Assembly: GCF_035497915.1 (NCBI RefSeq)
Contig: NZ_DATJCS010000012.1
Coordinates: 116,021 to 180,020 of the forward strand
Direction of reading: 5' to 3'
DNA: 64,000 nt
DNA from: Serpens sp035497915
GTDB lineage: Bacteria; Pseudomonadota; Gammaproteobacteria; Pseudomonadales; Pseudomonadaceae
Shown: positions 9,131 through 18,095 of the stretch, piece by piece
How the letters are laid out: the number at the start of each line of letters is the position of its first letter
How positions within the stretch are numbered: position 1 is the first letter of the stretch
The notes under the pieces: model-generated
Databases searched by the model: none
What the model was told of the DNA's origin: nothing
What the model saw: the letters and a program-made list of their open reading frames with translations, nothing else
Translations under genes and position numbers: made by a program

Positions 9131-9200
9131 TGTAGGGCCGGGTTTATCCCGGCCAAAGGCCGGCGTCAGCCGGCCCTAAGCTCAGAGCTCAGCCCTACGG
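9131..9200. repeat. Family B repeat between hpt and the acylase gene
   Basis: TGTAGGGCCGGGTTTATCCC... followed by GGCCAAAGGCCGGCGTCAGC... ending CGGCCCTA at 9178. A further GCCCTACGG block (9192-9200) contains the stop codon of the acylase gene read on the minus strand. Related copies lie near 34852, 48378 and 52987. Confidence 0.75.
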
Positions 9201-11708
9201 CAGCAGCCAGAGTCGCTGTTCCCCATACACCCGCGCCTGGTTTTCCTCGCGGAAGGGAAACACCTGGTAATCGCCCTCCAGCCAGGCCTGAATGCCATCG
9301 GCGTAGTGGGGGCTGGCGGGGTTGCCGGATTGTCCGCTGCTGTTGAGGCCGCGCATCGGTTCGTCCGCCGCGAAATCCACGACGATGCGCATGGCCGGGA
9401 TCAGCCAGGTGTCGAAGGATTCTCCCCAGCGATAGGCCGCCACGTTCAGGGTGCTGTGGTCGCCACCGGCCGGGTAGGGGCCGCGATCCACATAGCCGCC
9501 GAGCGCCTTCAGACCGTAGCGTTGGGTGAAGCCCAGGTAGGGGGCCAGCTTGCTGCCATCGGTCACCCAGTGATAGCGGTGCAGGGCAGCCCAGCGCCAG
9601 GCCGTGCGGTCATGGCCCAGGCGCTGCTCCAGCAGCGCGGTGGCGGCCGCCAGGCTGCGTGCCAGGATGGCGGGCTTGTCTTCCTTGTCCGGGGTGTTCA
9701 CGTCGTCCCAGAAGGGACTGTCGTCGCGCCCCAGCAGATGATCGGCCTGGGCCGAGTAGGACGTGTTGGCGGCCTGCACCAGCGCCTGCCAGGCCGGGTC
9801 CTGCTCCGGTCCCAGTTCGTCGAGGAAGATCTGGCGCGCGCTTTCATGCAGGAAGGCCGCGTAGAGCGCGGCATCCGCCGACTCGGCCGTCAGCTCGCCG
9901 TCGAAGGCCAGCAGGCGCGCCAGGGCTTCCCGCGCACGGGCTTGTTCGGCGGATGCCAACGCGGTGATGGCCTGCTCCAGGGCTGCGGCCAGGGTCGGCG
10001 CGCGCAACATGGCTTGCAGTTTGGTGACGAACGGACTGGTCTGGTCGTACTGCATGGCAACCATGCTGTCGCTGTCGTGCTGCTGGCGTGCCAACAGGTC
10101 GGCCAGGCGCTCGGCCCGTTCCGGGTAGTACCAGGAGCTGCTCAGCTGCACGGGGAAGTCCGCCGGCACGCTGCGGTGGTTGGCGGTACCCAGCCAGCCG
10201 CTGTGCGGGTTTCTCGCAAAGGGGTGGCGAGCCGGGTCGGCATAGCCCCTCCAGGCGTAGCGGTCTTCCCAGCCCGGTGATGGCAGCAGTCCACGCCCGG
10301 CGTGTCGCTCGGGATAGCGCCCGGTAACCTGCCAGCCGATGTTGTCGGCATCGGCAAACACCATGTTCAGCGCCATGGCGCGCACACCACGACTGGCCTG
10401 GAAGGCCTCGGCCACCGATTCGGCGCGCGACAGGGCGAAGAACGCATCCACGCTCTGGTCGGTCTCGTTCTGGATGCTGCGATAGGCCAGCCCGTAGCCA
10501 CTTTGCACGGGACGAGGCTGCAGCATGTGCCGGGGTTCACCCAGCACGGCGTTGAGCAGCGGGCCGTTGCGCGTTTCATGAATGGTCTCGGTGACCGGTG
10601 GCTGGCCCTTGATGACGAAAGTTTCCAGGCGCTCGCGGGTGGGCAGCCACTCGCCTTCCGCGAGGTAGAGCAGCTGTCCGTCACGTCCCTCGACGAGCTG
10701 CTCCAGGTACAGGTCCTGATTGTCGCCCATGACCATGGTCATGCCCCAGGCCAGGGTGCCGTTGAAACCGGCGACCACGGCGGGGAGGCCGGCGATGGCG
10801 ACGCCGGCGCCCTGCAGCTCCGGGGTACGCAGGTGCACGTAGTTCCAGTAGGACGGCATGGCCAGCGGCAGGTGGGTGTCGTTGGCCAGCAGGCTCTTGC
10901 CGGCGCGACTGCGGGCGGGGGCCACCGCCCAGTTGTTGGAGGCCGCCACGCCCAGCAGGCGCGAGGCGGCAATCTTCTGACCCGTGGCGGCCAGCTCGGT
11001 AAGGCCGGGAAGGGCGTCCTGAAGATGCAATCCGGCCAGCTTGGCGGTTTCGTCGAACGGCAGCGGCTCGTCGGGGTAGACCGGCAGTAGCCAGGCCAAA
11101 CGCTCCGCGCCGACGCGCCGGGCCAGTGCCAGGGCGGCGATTTCTTCCTGCAGATTGGCGGCCAGGCCGAAGTTCAGCAGGCAGAACACCAGCAGTGAGT
11201 CCTGGACTGCCCAGGGCTCCGGGTGATGGCCGGCGGCGTCCAGATCGAGCGGCAGGCGTCCCCGGTGACGGACCAGGTAGCTGTTCACGCCCTGTGCGTA
11301 GCGTTCCAGCAGATGCTCGACCTCGGGCGATAACCCGCGTTGCAGTGCCTCGGCGGCACTGCGCAGGTCGATGGTGCGCATGAAACGATCGATATCCAGC
11401 ACGCCGCCGCCAAGCATCTCGGTCAGGCGCCCGGCGGCCATCAGGCGCATGCCCTCCATTTGTGCCAGGCGATCGGTGGCATGCACGTAGCCGAGGGCGA
11501 ACGAGGCGTCGGCCAGGCTGTCGGCTTCGATGAAGGGCATTCCCAGTGCATTGCGGCGCACCGAAACCGGCTTCTGTGGCCCATCGAGGGTGATGCTGCC
11601 CTGTGTGGGCGGCAGCGTGTCGCGGTAATAGCCGTTGAGCAGCGAATGACAGCCGCCCACCGCCAGCAGGAGCGTCAGGGCAACGGCGCGGAACAGAAGC
11701 GTGGGCAT
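9195..11708 (-). CDS. quiP: Penicillin-acylase family lipoprotein (AHL acylase QuiP-like)
   Basis: An 837-aa Ntn-hydrolase precursor. A lipoprotein-type signal ends at Cys20 (LLAVGGC). Autocatalytic cleavage is expected before Ser257 in VAASNNWAV, the nucleophile motif of the family, splitting alpha and beta chains. Size and sequence resemble P. aeruginosa QuiP, which cleaves long-chain acyl-homoserine lactones. Substrate cannot be read from sequence, and beta-lactams or other amides remain possible. No luxI or luxR gene is nearby. The TAG stop lies within a repeat-type GTAGGGC motif. Confidence 0.82.
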   Translation of the reverse strand: MPTLLFRAVALTLLLAVGGCHSLLNGYYRDTLPPTQGSITLDGPQKPVSVRRNALGMPFIEADSLADASFALGYVHATDRLAQMEGMRLMAAGRLTEMLGGGVLDIDRFMRTIDLRSAAEALQRGLSPEVEHLLERYAQGVNSYLVRHRGRLPLDLDAAGHHPEPWAVQDSLLVFCLLNFGLAANLQEEIAALALARRVGAERLAWLLPVYPDEPLPFDETAKLAGLHLQDALPGLTELAATGQKIAASRLLGVAASNNWAVAPARSRAGKSLLANDTHLPLAMPSYWNYVHLRTPELQGAGVAIAGLPAVVAGFNGTLAWGMTMVMGDNQDLYLEQLVEGRDGQLLYLAEGEWLPTRERLETFVIKGQPPVTETIHETRNGPLLNAVLGEPRHMLQPRPVQSGYGLAYRSIQNETDQSVDAFFALSRAESVAEAFQASRGVRAMALNMVFADADNIGWQVTGRYPERHAGRGLLPSPGWEDRYAWRGYADPARHPFARNPHSGWLGTANHRSVPADFPVQLSSSWYYPERAERLADLLARQQHDSDSMVAMQYDQTSPFVTKLQAMLRAPTLAAALEQAITALASAEQARAREALARLLAFDGELTAESADAALYAAFLHESARQIFLDELGPEQDPAWQALVQAANTSYSAQADHLLGRDDSPFWDDVNTPDKEDKPAILARSLAAATALLEQRLGHDRTAWRWAALHRYHWVTDGSKLAPYLGFTQRYGLKALGGYVDRGPYPAGGDHSTLNVAAYRWGESFDTWLIPAMRIVVDFAADEPMRGLNSSGQSGNPASPHYADGIQAWLEGDYQVFPFREENQARVYGEQRLWLLP

Positions 11709-11730
11709 AAGTGCATCCGTGCAGGGAAAG

Positions 11731-11820
11731 GGTCCACCCGCATAGGGTGGACAACGTTTGCCTTGTCCACCAGAAAACCTGTCAGTGCTTTCAGATGGAC
11801 AGCACAGCCCGCCCTACGGA
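11731..11820. repeat. Family D (GTAGGGTGGA...TCCACC) repeat cluster
   Basis: ATAGGGTGGACAACG and CTTGTCCACC form an inverted pair at 11743-11771, and GCCCGCCCTACGG closes the block at 11807-11819. The same building blocks recur near 26166 and inside hrpA. It occupies the space between the DUF2489 and acylase genes. Confidence 0.65.
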
Positions 11821-11825
11821 GGCCT

Positions 11826-12264
11826 TCAGCCCAGCGGCTGGTCCAGCAGCCATTTGGCGGCCGCGCGCAGCGCCTCGCCGTGCTCGCGCTCCAGCGCGGC
11901 GAAACGACTGCGATAGTGGTTGCGTTCCGTCGCGCTCAGCGCCTGCCACGCGGCATGGGTGGGCACGTCTACGGTGGCTTCGTAGAGCGTGTGGAAAACC
12001 GCGCTGTGGGTATCCTGGCTGAGCTGGGTGTCGTAGTTGTCGATCAGCACCTTGATGCGGATCGCGCCTTCGATCATCGGCAGCTGGCCGTCGAGCAGGC
12101 TGCCGGCCAGGATGTGCAGGTCCTCGCCGAGCCGTTCGCGCCGCTGATGGTTCAGCGCCTGTTGCTGGCGCTGGCGTTGCCAGACCTGGCGCCACAGCCA
12201 CAGGGCGTAGCCCGCCAGTCCGGCGATGATGGCCAGCGCGGCGATCAGCAGCGGCGGCGAGAGC

Positions 12265-12272
<8 letters not shown>
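11826..12272 (-). CDS. DUF2489 membrane-anchored protein
   Basis: A 148-aa protein with one N-terminal membrane segment (about residues 8-28, PLLIAALAIIAGLAGYALWLW) and a charged helical cytoplasmic or periplasmic domain. The motif region GSLLDGQLPMIEGAIRIKVLID is typical of DUF2489. Function unknown. It starts with GTG at 12272, overlapping the end of the SEC-C gene by 8 nt, so translation is probably coupled. Confidence 0.8.
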
Positions 12273-12456
<184 letters not shown>

Positions 12457-12460
12457 GGAG

Positions 12461-12946
12461 CTACTCCGGTATGTGATCGCGGGGGATTATCTCGCCGCTG
12501 CGAGAAAAGCGCACTTCCCGACCGAACAGCAGTCCGGCCTTGAGCGTGCCCTCCAGGCGGTAATGCACCGGCTGGTCGGGCTTTTCCAACAACCGGGTGA
12601 TCTCGCGAATGTGCCGCCAGAGGTTGGTGTGCAGGTTCGCACTGAAGCGGCGCGCGTCATTGGCCGGCACGATCAGCGAGCGCTCGTCCTGATTGCGGGC
12701 CAGGGGGATGTCGTCGAGGAACAGGCTGTAGCTCAGGTTGCGCACCGGCAGGCTGCGGCCGTTCGGGTTGCTGATTTCGAAGTCCAGGCGGAACAGCTGT
12801 TCGTCCAGCCGCGCCTCGATGGTTTCGATCCGCAGCAGGCGGACCTCCGGATCCTGAAAATCGCCCCCCATCCATGTGGAGCAGCCGCCGAGCAGGGCGA
12901 GGTAGAGCAACAGGCTGGCAAGGCGAGCGGTTTTGGCCAGGGACAT
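12461..12946 (-). CDS. LEA type 2 (WHy-like) lipoprotein
   Basis: A 161-aa exported protein with lipobox LLGGC (lipidated Cys22). The body has the water-stress/LEA14 beta-sandwich pattern, with LFRLDFEISNPNGRSLPVRNLSYSLFLDDIPLA. Such proteins are predicted outer-membrane-attached periplasmic proteins of unknown job. First gene of a likely unit LEA, SEC-C, DUF2489 on the minus strand. Family assignment rests on the conserved NPNG region. Confidence 0.82.
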   Translation of the reverse strand: MSLAKTARLASLLLYLALLGGCSTWMGGDFQDPEVRLLRIETIEARLDEQLFRLDFEISNPNGRSLPVRNLSYSLFLDDIPLARNQDERSLIVPANDARRFSANLHTNLWRHIREITRLLEKPDQPVHYRLEGTLKAGLLFGREVRFSRSGEIIPRDHIPE

Positions 12947-13016
12947 GGGCTAGGGACGCGTCGGGGGAATGCGCTGGATTGTAGCGGCCACGCGCGGCGC
13001 TGCCCACCGTGGCGGA

Positions 13017-13484
13017 TCACAGATAGGCTGCACAGCACTTCTTGAATTTCACCCCACTGCCACACGGGCAGGGATCGTTGCGGCCGGCCTGCAGCGGTAC
13101 GGTGGGATCGATGAAATACCAGCGACCGTCGTGTTGCACGAACGCCGAGCGTTCGCGATGGCTGTGGTCGCCCTCTGCGCCGTGCCAGCGCGCCGTGAAG
13201 GTCACGCGCGCGTGTTCCGGCGTGCCGCCCAGCACTTCGGCGTGCTCGACTTCCAGGCCGAGCCACACGCTTTGCGCACTCCAGGCCGCCATGGCCTGGC
13301 GCTCGAGCCCCGGCTGCTGCGCCGGCAGGGTGGTGGCGACCAGATAGTCGATCAGTCCCAGCACGTAGGCGCTATAGCGCGAACGCATCAGTTGCTCGGC
13401 ACTGGGTGCCGGTGTGCCGGCATGGTAGCGGCCGCAACAGTCGGCCAGCGACTGACCACTGGTGCAGGGGCAGGCGGGAGGCAT
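13017..13484 (-). CDS. YchJ/UPF0225 family SEC-C protein
   Basis: A 155-aa protein with an N-terminal cysteine motif (CPCTSGQSLADCCGRYH) and a C-terminal SEC-C motif (GRNDPCPCGSGVKFKKCC), the two-ended arrangement of YchJ proteins. The middle (LMRSRYSAYVLGLIDYLVATT...) is the NTF2-like YchJ fold. Function is unknown. Start MPPACPCTSG at 13484 is preferred over 13517 because it puts the cysteine motif at the N-terminus as in the family. Confidence 0.88.
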   Translation of the reverse strand: MPPACPCTSGQSLADCCGRYHAGTPAPSAEQLMRSRYSAYVLGLIDYLVATTLPAQQPGLERQAMAAWSAQSVWLGLEVEHAEVLGGTPEHARVTFTARWHGAEGDHSHRERSAFVQHDGRWYFIDPTVPLQAGRNDPCPCGSGVKFKKCCAAYL

Positions 13485-13631
13485 GGTCTTCACTCGACAT
13501 CGGACAGGGGAGCGCAATCATAGGCGAAAGCGCGGGACGGCTGACGCGCGTTCCACTGTGAACTGGCGCGCATTGGATGTGCTGCTTAACTCACTGGCGA
13601 TTGGCTACACCGATTCATCCAGGAGACAGTG

Positions 13632-14267
13632 ATGAGCATCGTAAGGAACGCGATACCGTTGGTGGTGTTGACCGGCGTACTGAGTGGTTGCGCCGGCCTG
13701 CAGAAAAGCGACTGGCCGACCTGCGCGGCAGTTGGCGGCGTCACGGGCGCCGCGCTCGGCGCCTTCGAGAGCAGCAGCTACGCAGGCTGGGGCGCGTTGA
13801 TCGCCGCCACTACGGCGGGCGGCTATTGCTGGGCGCAAGGCCAGGGCCAGGAAGTCGTGACGCAGGTGGAGGTTGAAGAGCCCATGGTTCCGTCCATTGA
13901 CCCTGCGCCGGCGGAGACCCTGCGGGTCGAGCTGGATGTGAAGTTCGATTTCGACCGTCAGGTCGTCAAGCCGGAAAGCTACGCGGATATCCGCGACGTG
14001 GCGGAGTTCATGAAGCAGTTCCCGCAGACCACCACGGTGGTGGAGGGGCACACCGACGCGGTGGGTACCGAGGCCTACAACCAGAGCCTCTCCGAGCGCC
14101 GGGCCATGGCCGTGCGAGAAGTGCTGGTGAGCGAGTTCGGCATCCAGCCCGGCCGGGTGGACGCCATCGGCTTCGGCGAGGCCCGTCCGGTGGCCGACAA
14201 CGACAGCGAGGAAGGACGGGCCATCAATCGCCGCGTGGAGGCGGTGGTCGAGGCACGGGTGGAATAG
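13632..14267 (+). CDS. OmpA-family outer membrane lipoprotein
   Basis: A 211-aa protein with lipobox VLSGC (Cys20), a Gly/Ala-rich helical stretch (GVTGAALGAF...) and a C-terminal OmpA peptidoglycan-binding domain from about residue 95. The domain shows VKFDFDRQVVKPESYADI and VVEGHTDAVGTEAYNQSLSE with the DxxR-type ending ADNDSEEGRAINRRVEA. ATG 13632 follows AGGAGA at 13621-13626. It tethers the outer membrane to peptidoglycan. The Gly-zipper portion resembles YfiB/Slp-type lipoproteins. Confidence 0.9.
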   Translation: MSIVRNAIPLVVLTGVLSGCAGLQKSDWPTCAAVGGVTGAALGAFESSSYAGWGALIAATTAGGYCWAQGQGQEVVTQVEVEEPMVPSIDPAPAETLRVELDVKFDFDRQVVKPESYADIRDVAEFMKQFPQTTTVVEGHTDAVGTEAYNQSLSERRAMAVREVLVSEFGIQPGRVDAIGFGEARPVADNDSEEGRAINRRVEAVVEARVE

Positions 14268-14319
14268 GCCGCTGCCAATGGGCTTTATGTTCTATGTTGC
14301 CCTGCAAGCCGAACCCAGA

Positions 14320-14450
14320 AGCTCGCGGCTGAAGCCGCTCCCACAGGTCAGGCGCCGCTTCTGTGGGAGCGGACTTGTCCGCGAGCTTTTTTCCGCAGGG
14401 TACCCCTGACCGGGCGTCCCAAAGCTCGCGAACGAATTCGCTCCCATAGG
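14320..14450. repeat. Family A palindromic repeats, three units
   Basis: Units at about 14320-14346, 14361-14390 and 14421-14450 alternate in orientation. Each contains a self-complementary core such as GCGGCTTCAGCCGC or a mutated version (GCGGACTTGTCCGC, GCGAACGAATTCGC). They lie between the OmpA and CopD-like genes. Confidence 0.85.
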
Positions 14451-14467
14451 TTTCGTGCATACCCGCT

Positions 14468-14929
14468 TCAGAACATCCGGGCCCCGGCAATCGCCATGAT
14501 CACCAGCCCGATCGACAGATTGATGCCCACCAACCGGCGGATGCGGCCCAGCACCGCGCCGCCGGTCGGCCAGTCCTGCGCCTCCACCGCCCTGCGCAGT
14601 TGCGGCAGCTGCAACAGGCTGACGCGCAGGAACAGCGCCAGCATCGCCAGGTACAGCCCGAGCATTGCATGCACGTAGCCGGGCGCCGCATCGAAGCCGG
14701 AAAAGCGCAGGTGCATCATTGCCAGCCCGCTGACCGGCAGCACCAGCACGGCCGCCCACACCCAGTAGAAGAAGCGCACGAACACCTCGAGCCACAGGCG
14801 CAGGCGCTCCGGCGGCTGCAACACGGCGACGGCCGCCGGACGCAGGATCATCCAGGCGAAGAACATGCCGCCAACCCAGACCAGTGCGGCCAGCAGGTGC
14901 AATACGTAGAGCAGGGTAAAGGTGGGCAT
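14468..14929 (-). CDS. CopD-like integral membrane protein
   Basis: A 153-aa protein with four hydrophobic segments. It begins MPTFTLLYVLHLLAALVWVGGMFFAWMILRP, the opening pattern of CopD/YebZ-type membrane domains, including the conserved His in the first helix. It could bind heme or copper, but function is unproven. Start at 14929 has GGAGAA upstream; the frame extends further but would run into dinG. Divergent from dinG. Confidence 0.78.
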   Translation of the reverse strand: MPTFTLLYVLHLLAALVWVGGMFFAWMILRPAAVAVLQPPERLRLWLEVFVRFFYWVWAAVLVLPVSGLAMMHLRFSGFDAAPGYVHAMLGLYLAMLALFLRVSLLQLPQLRRAVEAQDWPTGGAVLGRIRRLVGINLSIGLVIMAIAGARMF

Positions 14930-15020
14930 CGGGTGATTCTCCGCTGTCAGGGCGTAGGGTCTTTGGCCTGGGGCGGGTATCATAGCCACCCCGAAAAGTA
15001 CTGAAAATATATACAGCGCG

Positions 15021-17156
15021 ATGCTCAGCAGCGAACTCAAGTCCCAGATCCAGGGCGCCTACTCCCGCTTTCTCGACAGCAAGGGCCTCAAGGCCCGCTA
15101 CGGCCAGCGGCTGATGATCGCCGAGGTGGCCAAGGTGCTGGGCGCCATCAAGGTCGATGACGAAGGGCGCCGCGACGGCGAGCCGGCGGTGGTGGCCATC
15201 GAGGCCGGCACCGGCACCGGCAAGACGGTGGCCTACAGCCTGGCCGCCATCCCCGCCGCTCGCGCCGCCGGCAAACGCCTGGTGATCGCCACGGCCACGG
15301 TGGCGCTGCAGGAGCAGATCGTCCACAAGGACCTGCCGGATCTGATCCGCAACAGTGGTCTGAACTTCAGTTTCGCCCTGGCCAAGGGGCGCGGCCGCTA
15401 CCTGTGCCTGTCACGGCTGGATTTGCTCATGCAGGAAGGCCAGGCGCAGAGCGCCACCGCCCAGCTGTTCGAGGAGGAAGGCTTTCGCCTCGACGTCGAC
15501 GAGGCCAGCCAGAAGCTCTACACGCAGATGATCGAGAAGCTGGCCGGTAACCGCTGGGACGGCGACCGTGACAGCTGGCCCCAGGAACTTGAGGATACCG
15601 TCTGGTCGCAACTGACCACCGATCACAGCCAGTGCACTGGCCGGCACTGTCCGAACTTCCAGCAGTGCAGCTTCTACCGCGCCCGCGAAGGCATGACTAA
15701 GGTTGACGTGATAGTCACCAACCACGACATGGTGCTGGCCGACCTGGCGCTGGGCGGCGGCGCGGTACTGCCCGATCCACGTGAAACCCTCTACGTGTTC
15801 GACGAGGGCCATCACCTGCCCGACAAGGCCATCGGCCACTTCGCCCATTTCAGCCGCCTGCGCTCCACTGCTGACTGGCTTGGCCAGGTGGAGAAGAACC
15901 TCACCAAGCTGCTGGCCCAGCACCCGCTGCCTGGCGAGCTGGGGCGGCTGATTGAAGGCGTGCCGGAGCTGGCGCGGGAACTGCGCAGCCAGCAGCAATT
16001 CATGTTCGCCGCCTGTGAGCAGGTGGCGGATTTTCAGACGGGCGAAGACATGGAGGGGCGCGAGCGTCCCCGCCACCGTTTCCAGGGCGGCGTGGTGCCC
16101 GAGCACCTGCACGAGCTGGGCATTGAGCTGAAGAAGGGCTTCTCGCGGCTGACCGATGTCTTCACCCGCCTGGCCGAACTGCTCAAGGAGGCGATGGACG
16201 GCGACGCCGGCGCTGGCTTGGCCAGCCATCAGGCCGAGGAATGGTATCCGCTGTTCGGCAGCCTGCTCAGCCGGGCGCAGTCCAACTGGGAGCTGTGGAC
16301 TGCCTTCACCAGCGAGGATCCCGAAGACAGCCCGCCAATGGCACGCTGGCTGACCCTGGCTGAAAGCCATGACATTGAGGTGAATGCCAGCCCAATCCTG
16401 GCCGCCGATACCCTGCGGCGCAACCTGTGGAACGTGGCCCACGGTGCGCTGGTGACCTCGGCGACCCTGACCGCGCTGAACAGTTTCGAGCGTTTCCGCA
16501 TGCGCGCCGGCCTGCCGCGCGCGGCGGTGACGGCGGTGGTGCCCAGTCCGTTCAAGCATGCCGAGGCGGGTGTGCTGCGCGTCCCCGACCTCAAGGCCGA
16601 TCCGCGTGACAGCGCCGCCCACACGGCCGCCATCGTGCGCGAGCTGCCGGGCCTGCTGGAAGGCGCGCGCGGCGCGCTGGTGCTGTTTTCCTCGCGCAAG
16701 CAGATGCAGGAGGTGTTCGATGGCGTCGAGCGTGACTGGCGCAGGCGTGTGCTGATCCAGGGCAACCTGTCCAAGCAGGAAACCCTCAACAAACACAAGG
16801 CGCGGGTCGATGATGGCGAGCCCAGCGTGTTGTTCGGCCTGGCCAGCTTCTCAGAGGGCGTCGATCTGCCGGGCGCCTATTGCGAACACGTGGTGATTGC
16901 CAAGATCCCCTTCGCAGTGCCGGACGACCCGGTTGAGGCGGCGCTGGCCGAATGGATCGAAGCACGCGGCGGCAATCCGTTCATGGAGATTGCCGTGCCC
17001 GATGCCGCGCTCAAGCTCGTGCAGGCCTGCGGCCGGCTGCTGCGCACCGAGCAGGACAGCGGCATGATCAGCCTGCTGGATCGCCGCGTGGTGACCCAGC
17101 GGTATGGCAAGGCGATCCTCAATGCGCTGCCCCCGTTCCGGCGGCAAATCGACTGA
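15021..17156 (+). CDS. dinG: ATP-dependent DNA helicase DinG
   Basis: A 711-aa superfamily 2, XPD-like 5'-3' helicase that unwinds R-loops and forked DNA. Walker A is EAGTGTGKT (61-69) and the DEAH-type box is DEGH (261-264). Cysteines C129, C205, C210 and C216 have the spacing of the E. coli DinG [4Fe-4S] ligands, so the cluster should be present. Motif VI-like AACGRLLRTEQDSG is near the C-terminus. Length matches the family. It starts 91 nt from the divergent CopD-like gene. Confidence 0.96.
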   Translation: MLSSELKSQIQGAYSRFLDSKGLKARYGQRLMIAEVAKVLGAIKVDDEGRRDGEPAVVAIEAGTGTGKTVAYSLAAIPAARAAGKRLVIATATVALQEQIVHKDLPDLIRNSGLNFSFALAKGRGRYLCLSRLDLLMQEGQAQSATAQLFEEEGFRLDVDEASQKLYTQMIEKLAGNRWDGDRDSWPQELEDTVWSQLTTDHSQCTGRHCPNFQQCSFYRAREGMTKVDVIVTNHDMVLADLALGGGAVLPDPRETLYVFDEGHHLPDKAIGHFAHFSRLRSTADWLGQVEKNLTKLLAQHPLPGELGRLIEGVPELARELRSQQQFMFAACEQVADFQTGEDMEGRERPRHRFQGGVVPEHLHELGIELKKGFSRLTDVFTRLAELLKEAMDGDAGAGLASHQAEEWYPLFGSLLSRAQSNWELWTAFTSEDPEDSPPMARWLTLAESHDIEVNASPILAADTLRRNLWNVAHGALVTSATLTALNSFERFRMRAGLPRAAVTAVVPSPFKHAEAGVLRVPDLKADPRDSAAHTAAIVRELPGLLEGARGALVLFSSRKQMQEVFDGVERDWRRRVLIQGNLSKQETLNKHKARVDDGEPSVLFGLASFSEGVDLPGAYCEHVVIAKIPFAVPDDPVEAALAEWIEARGGNPFMEIAVPDAALKLVQACGRLLRTEQDSGMISLLDRRVVTQRYGKAILNALPPFRRQID

Positions 17157-17276
17157 TTTTTCACGCTTTTCTGGTCGGGTTTCCCCTTCTCGGCGCGCGG
17201 GCTGTTCAAATTCTGCGCAGCGTGCTAAAACCCAACGGCAATGTTGGTCTAGCCGCTTGAAAAAGAAGGGAAAACC

Positions 17277-17573
17277 ATGACCAAGTCGGAGTTGATCGAA
17301 CGGATTGTCACGCAGCAGGGGCAGCTGTCGTCGAAAGACGTCGAGCTGGCCATCAAGAACATGCTGGAACAGATGTCGGAAGCCCTGGCCACGGGCGAGA
17401 GGATCGAGATCCGTGGCTTCGGCAGCTTCTCCCTGCACTACCGGGAACCACGCGTTGGCCGCAACCCCAAGACCGGCCAGTCGGTCAGCCTGGACGGCAA
17501 GTTCGTGCCGCACTTCAAGCCCGGCAAGGAACTGCGGGATCGGGTGAATGAGGAAGGCGAAACCCTCGACTGA
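17277..17573 (+). CDS. ihfB: Integration host factor subunit beta
   Basis: A 98-aa DNA-bending protein of the HU/IHF family; pairs with IhfA. The arm region GRNPKTGQSVSLDGKFVPHFKPGKELRDRVN with the conserved intercalating Pro, and the start MTKSELIERIV, are diagnostic. AGAAGGG precedes the ATG. In P. aeruginosa ihfB follows rpsA and precedes wzz. Here wzz follows as usual, but dinG lies upstream instead of rpsA. Confidence 0.96.
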   Translation: MTKSELIERIVTQQGQLSSKDVELAIKNMLEQMSEALATGERIEIRGFGSFSLHYREPRVGRNPKTGQSVSLDGKFVPHFKPGKELRDRVNEEGETLD

Positions 17574-18095
17574 GCCTGAGGTCATCGATAGCGTAGGCCT
17601 TGATCCCCCTACTGGCAGATTTCTTCCTGTCGACACTATCCAGCAAGTTCCCGTGCTGCTGTATGGCTGGCAACGCCGCCTGTCGCCAGCGTACTTATCC
17701 TTGCCTTTCGGCGGCCTGCGGGGACGAACCGCTGCTTGCGGGTTTCCTCATCGTTCGTCTTAGCCGCAGCCGCGTACGGCCCGGCGTGCCTTGGAGCATC
17801 GCGGGTAGGTCAGTCAGCCTCGGAAGCGGCCAAGTCGCTCTGCCAGTAACGGCACTTAATTTGCATTTCTTTCCATATGTGGCATTTTGACGCCAGGTTT
17901 CAGACGGGTCTGCTGTGATCGCCTGCTTAAGTTGGGCATTTCACGTTGCAGACGTGGAAGGAATGAACTTGTTTGAACGTTGCGTGTCGGAGCGGATCCG
18001 CCTGGTTCGTCTCTGAGCGTCAACATGGTTTCTGGTTTGCGACAAGGAGAGACCTGACCAGGTTGTACCGAGCCGAGCCCCTTTGGAGCTGAAAC
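17574..18095 (+). promoter_or_regulatory. 522-bp gene-free leader between ihfB and wzz
   Basis: No convincing gene. The DNA is less GC-rich near 17850-17990 (TTAATTTGCATTTC...), which could hold the wzz promoter. I found no JUMPstart/ops GGCGGTAG motif and no clear terminator for ihfB. A GGAG at 18084-18087 is the ribosome site of the first wzz gene. A long leader ahead of wzz is consistent with the start of a surface-polysaccharide locus. Confidence 0.35.

Noticed and set aside
17548..17763. Small reading frame after ihfB
   Set aside because: Overlaps the ihfB end, lacks a ribosome site and has no recognisable features; treated as leader DNA.
17574..18095. JUMPstart/ops element upstream of wzz
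   Set aside because: No GGCGGTAG sequence is present in this leader.
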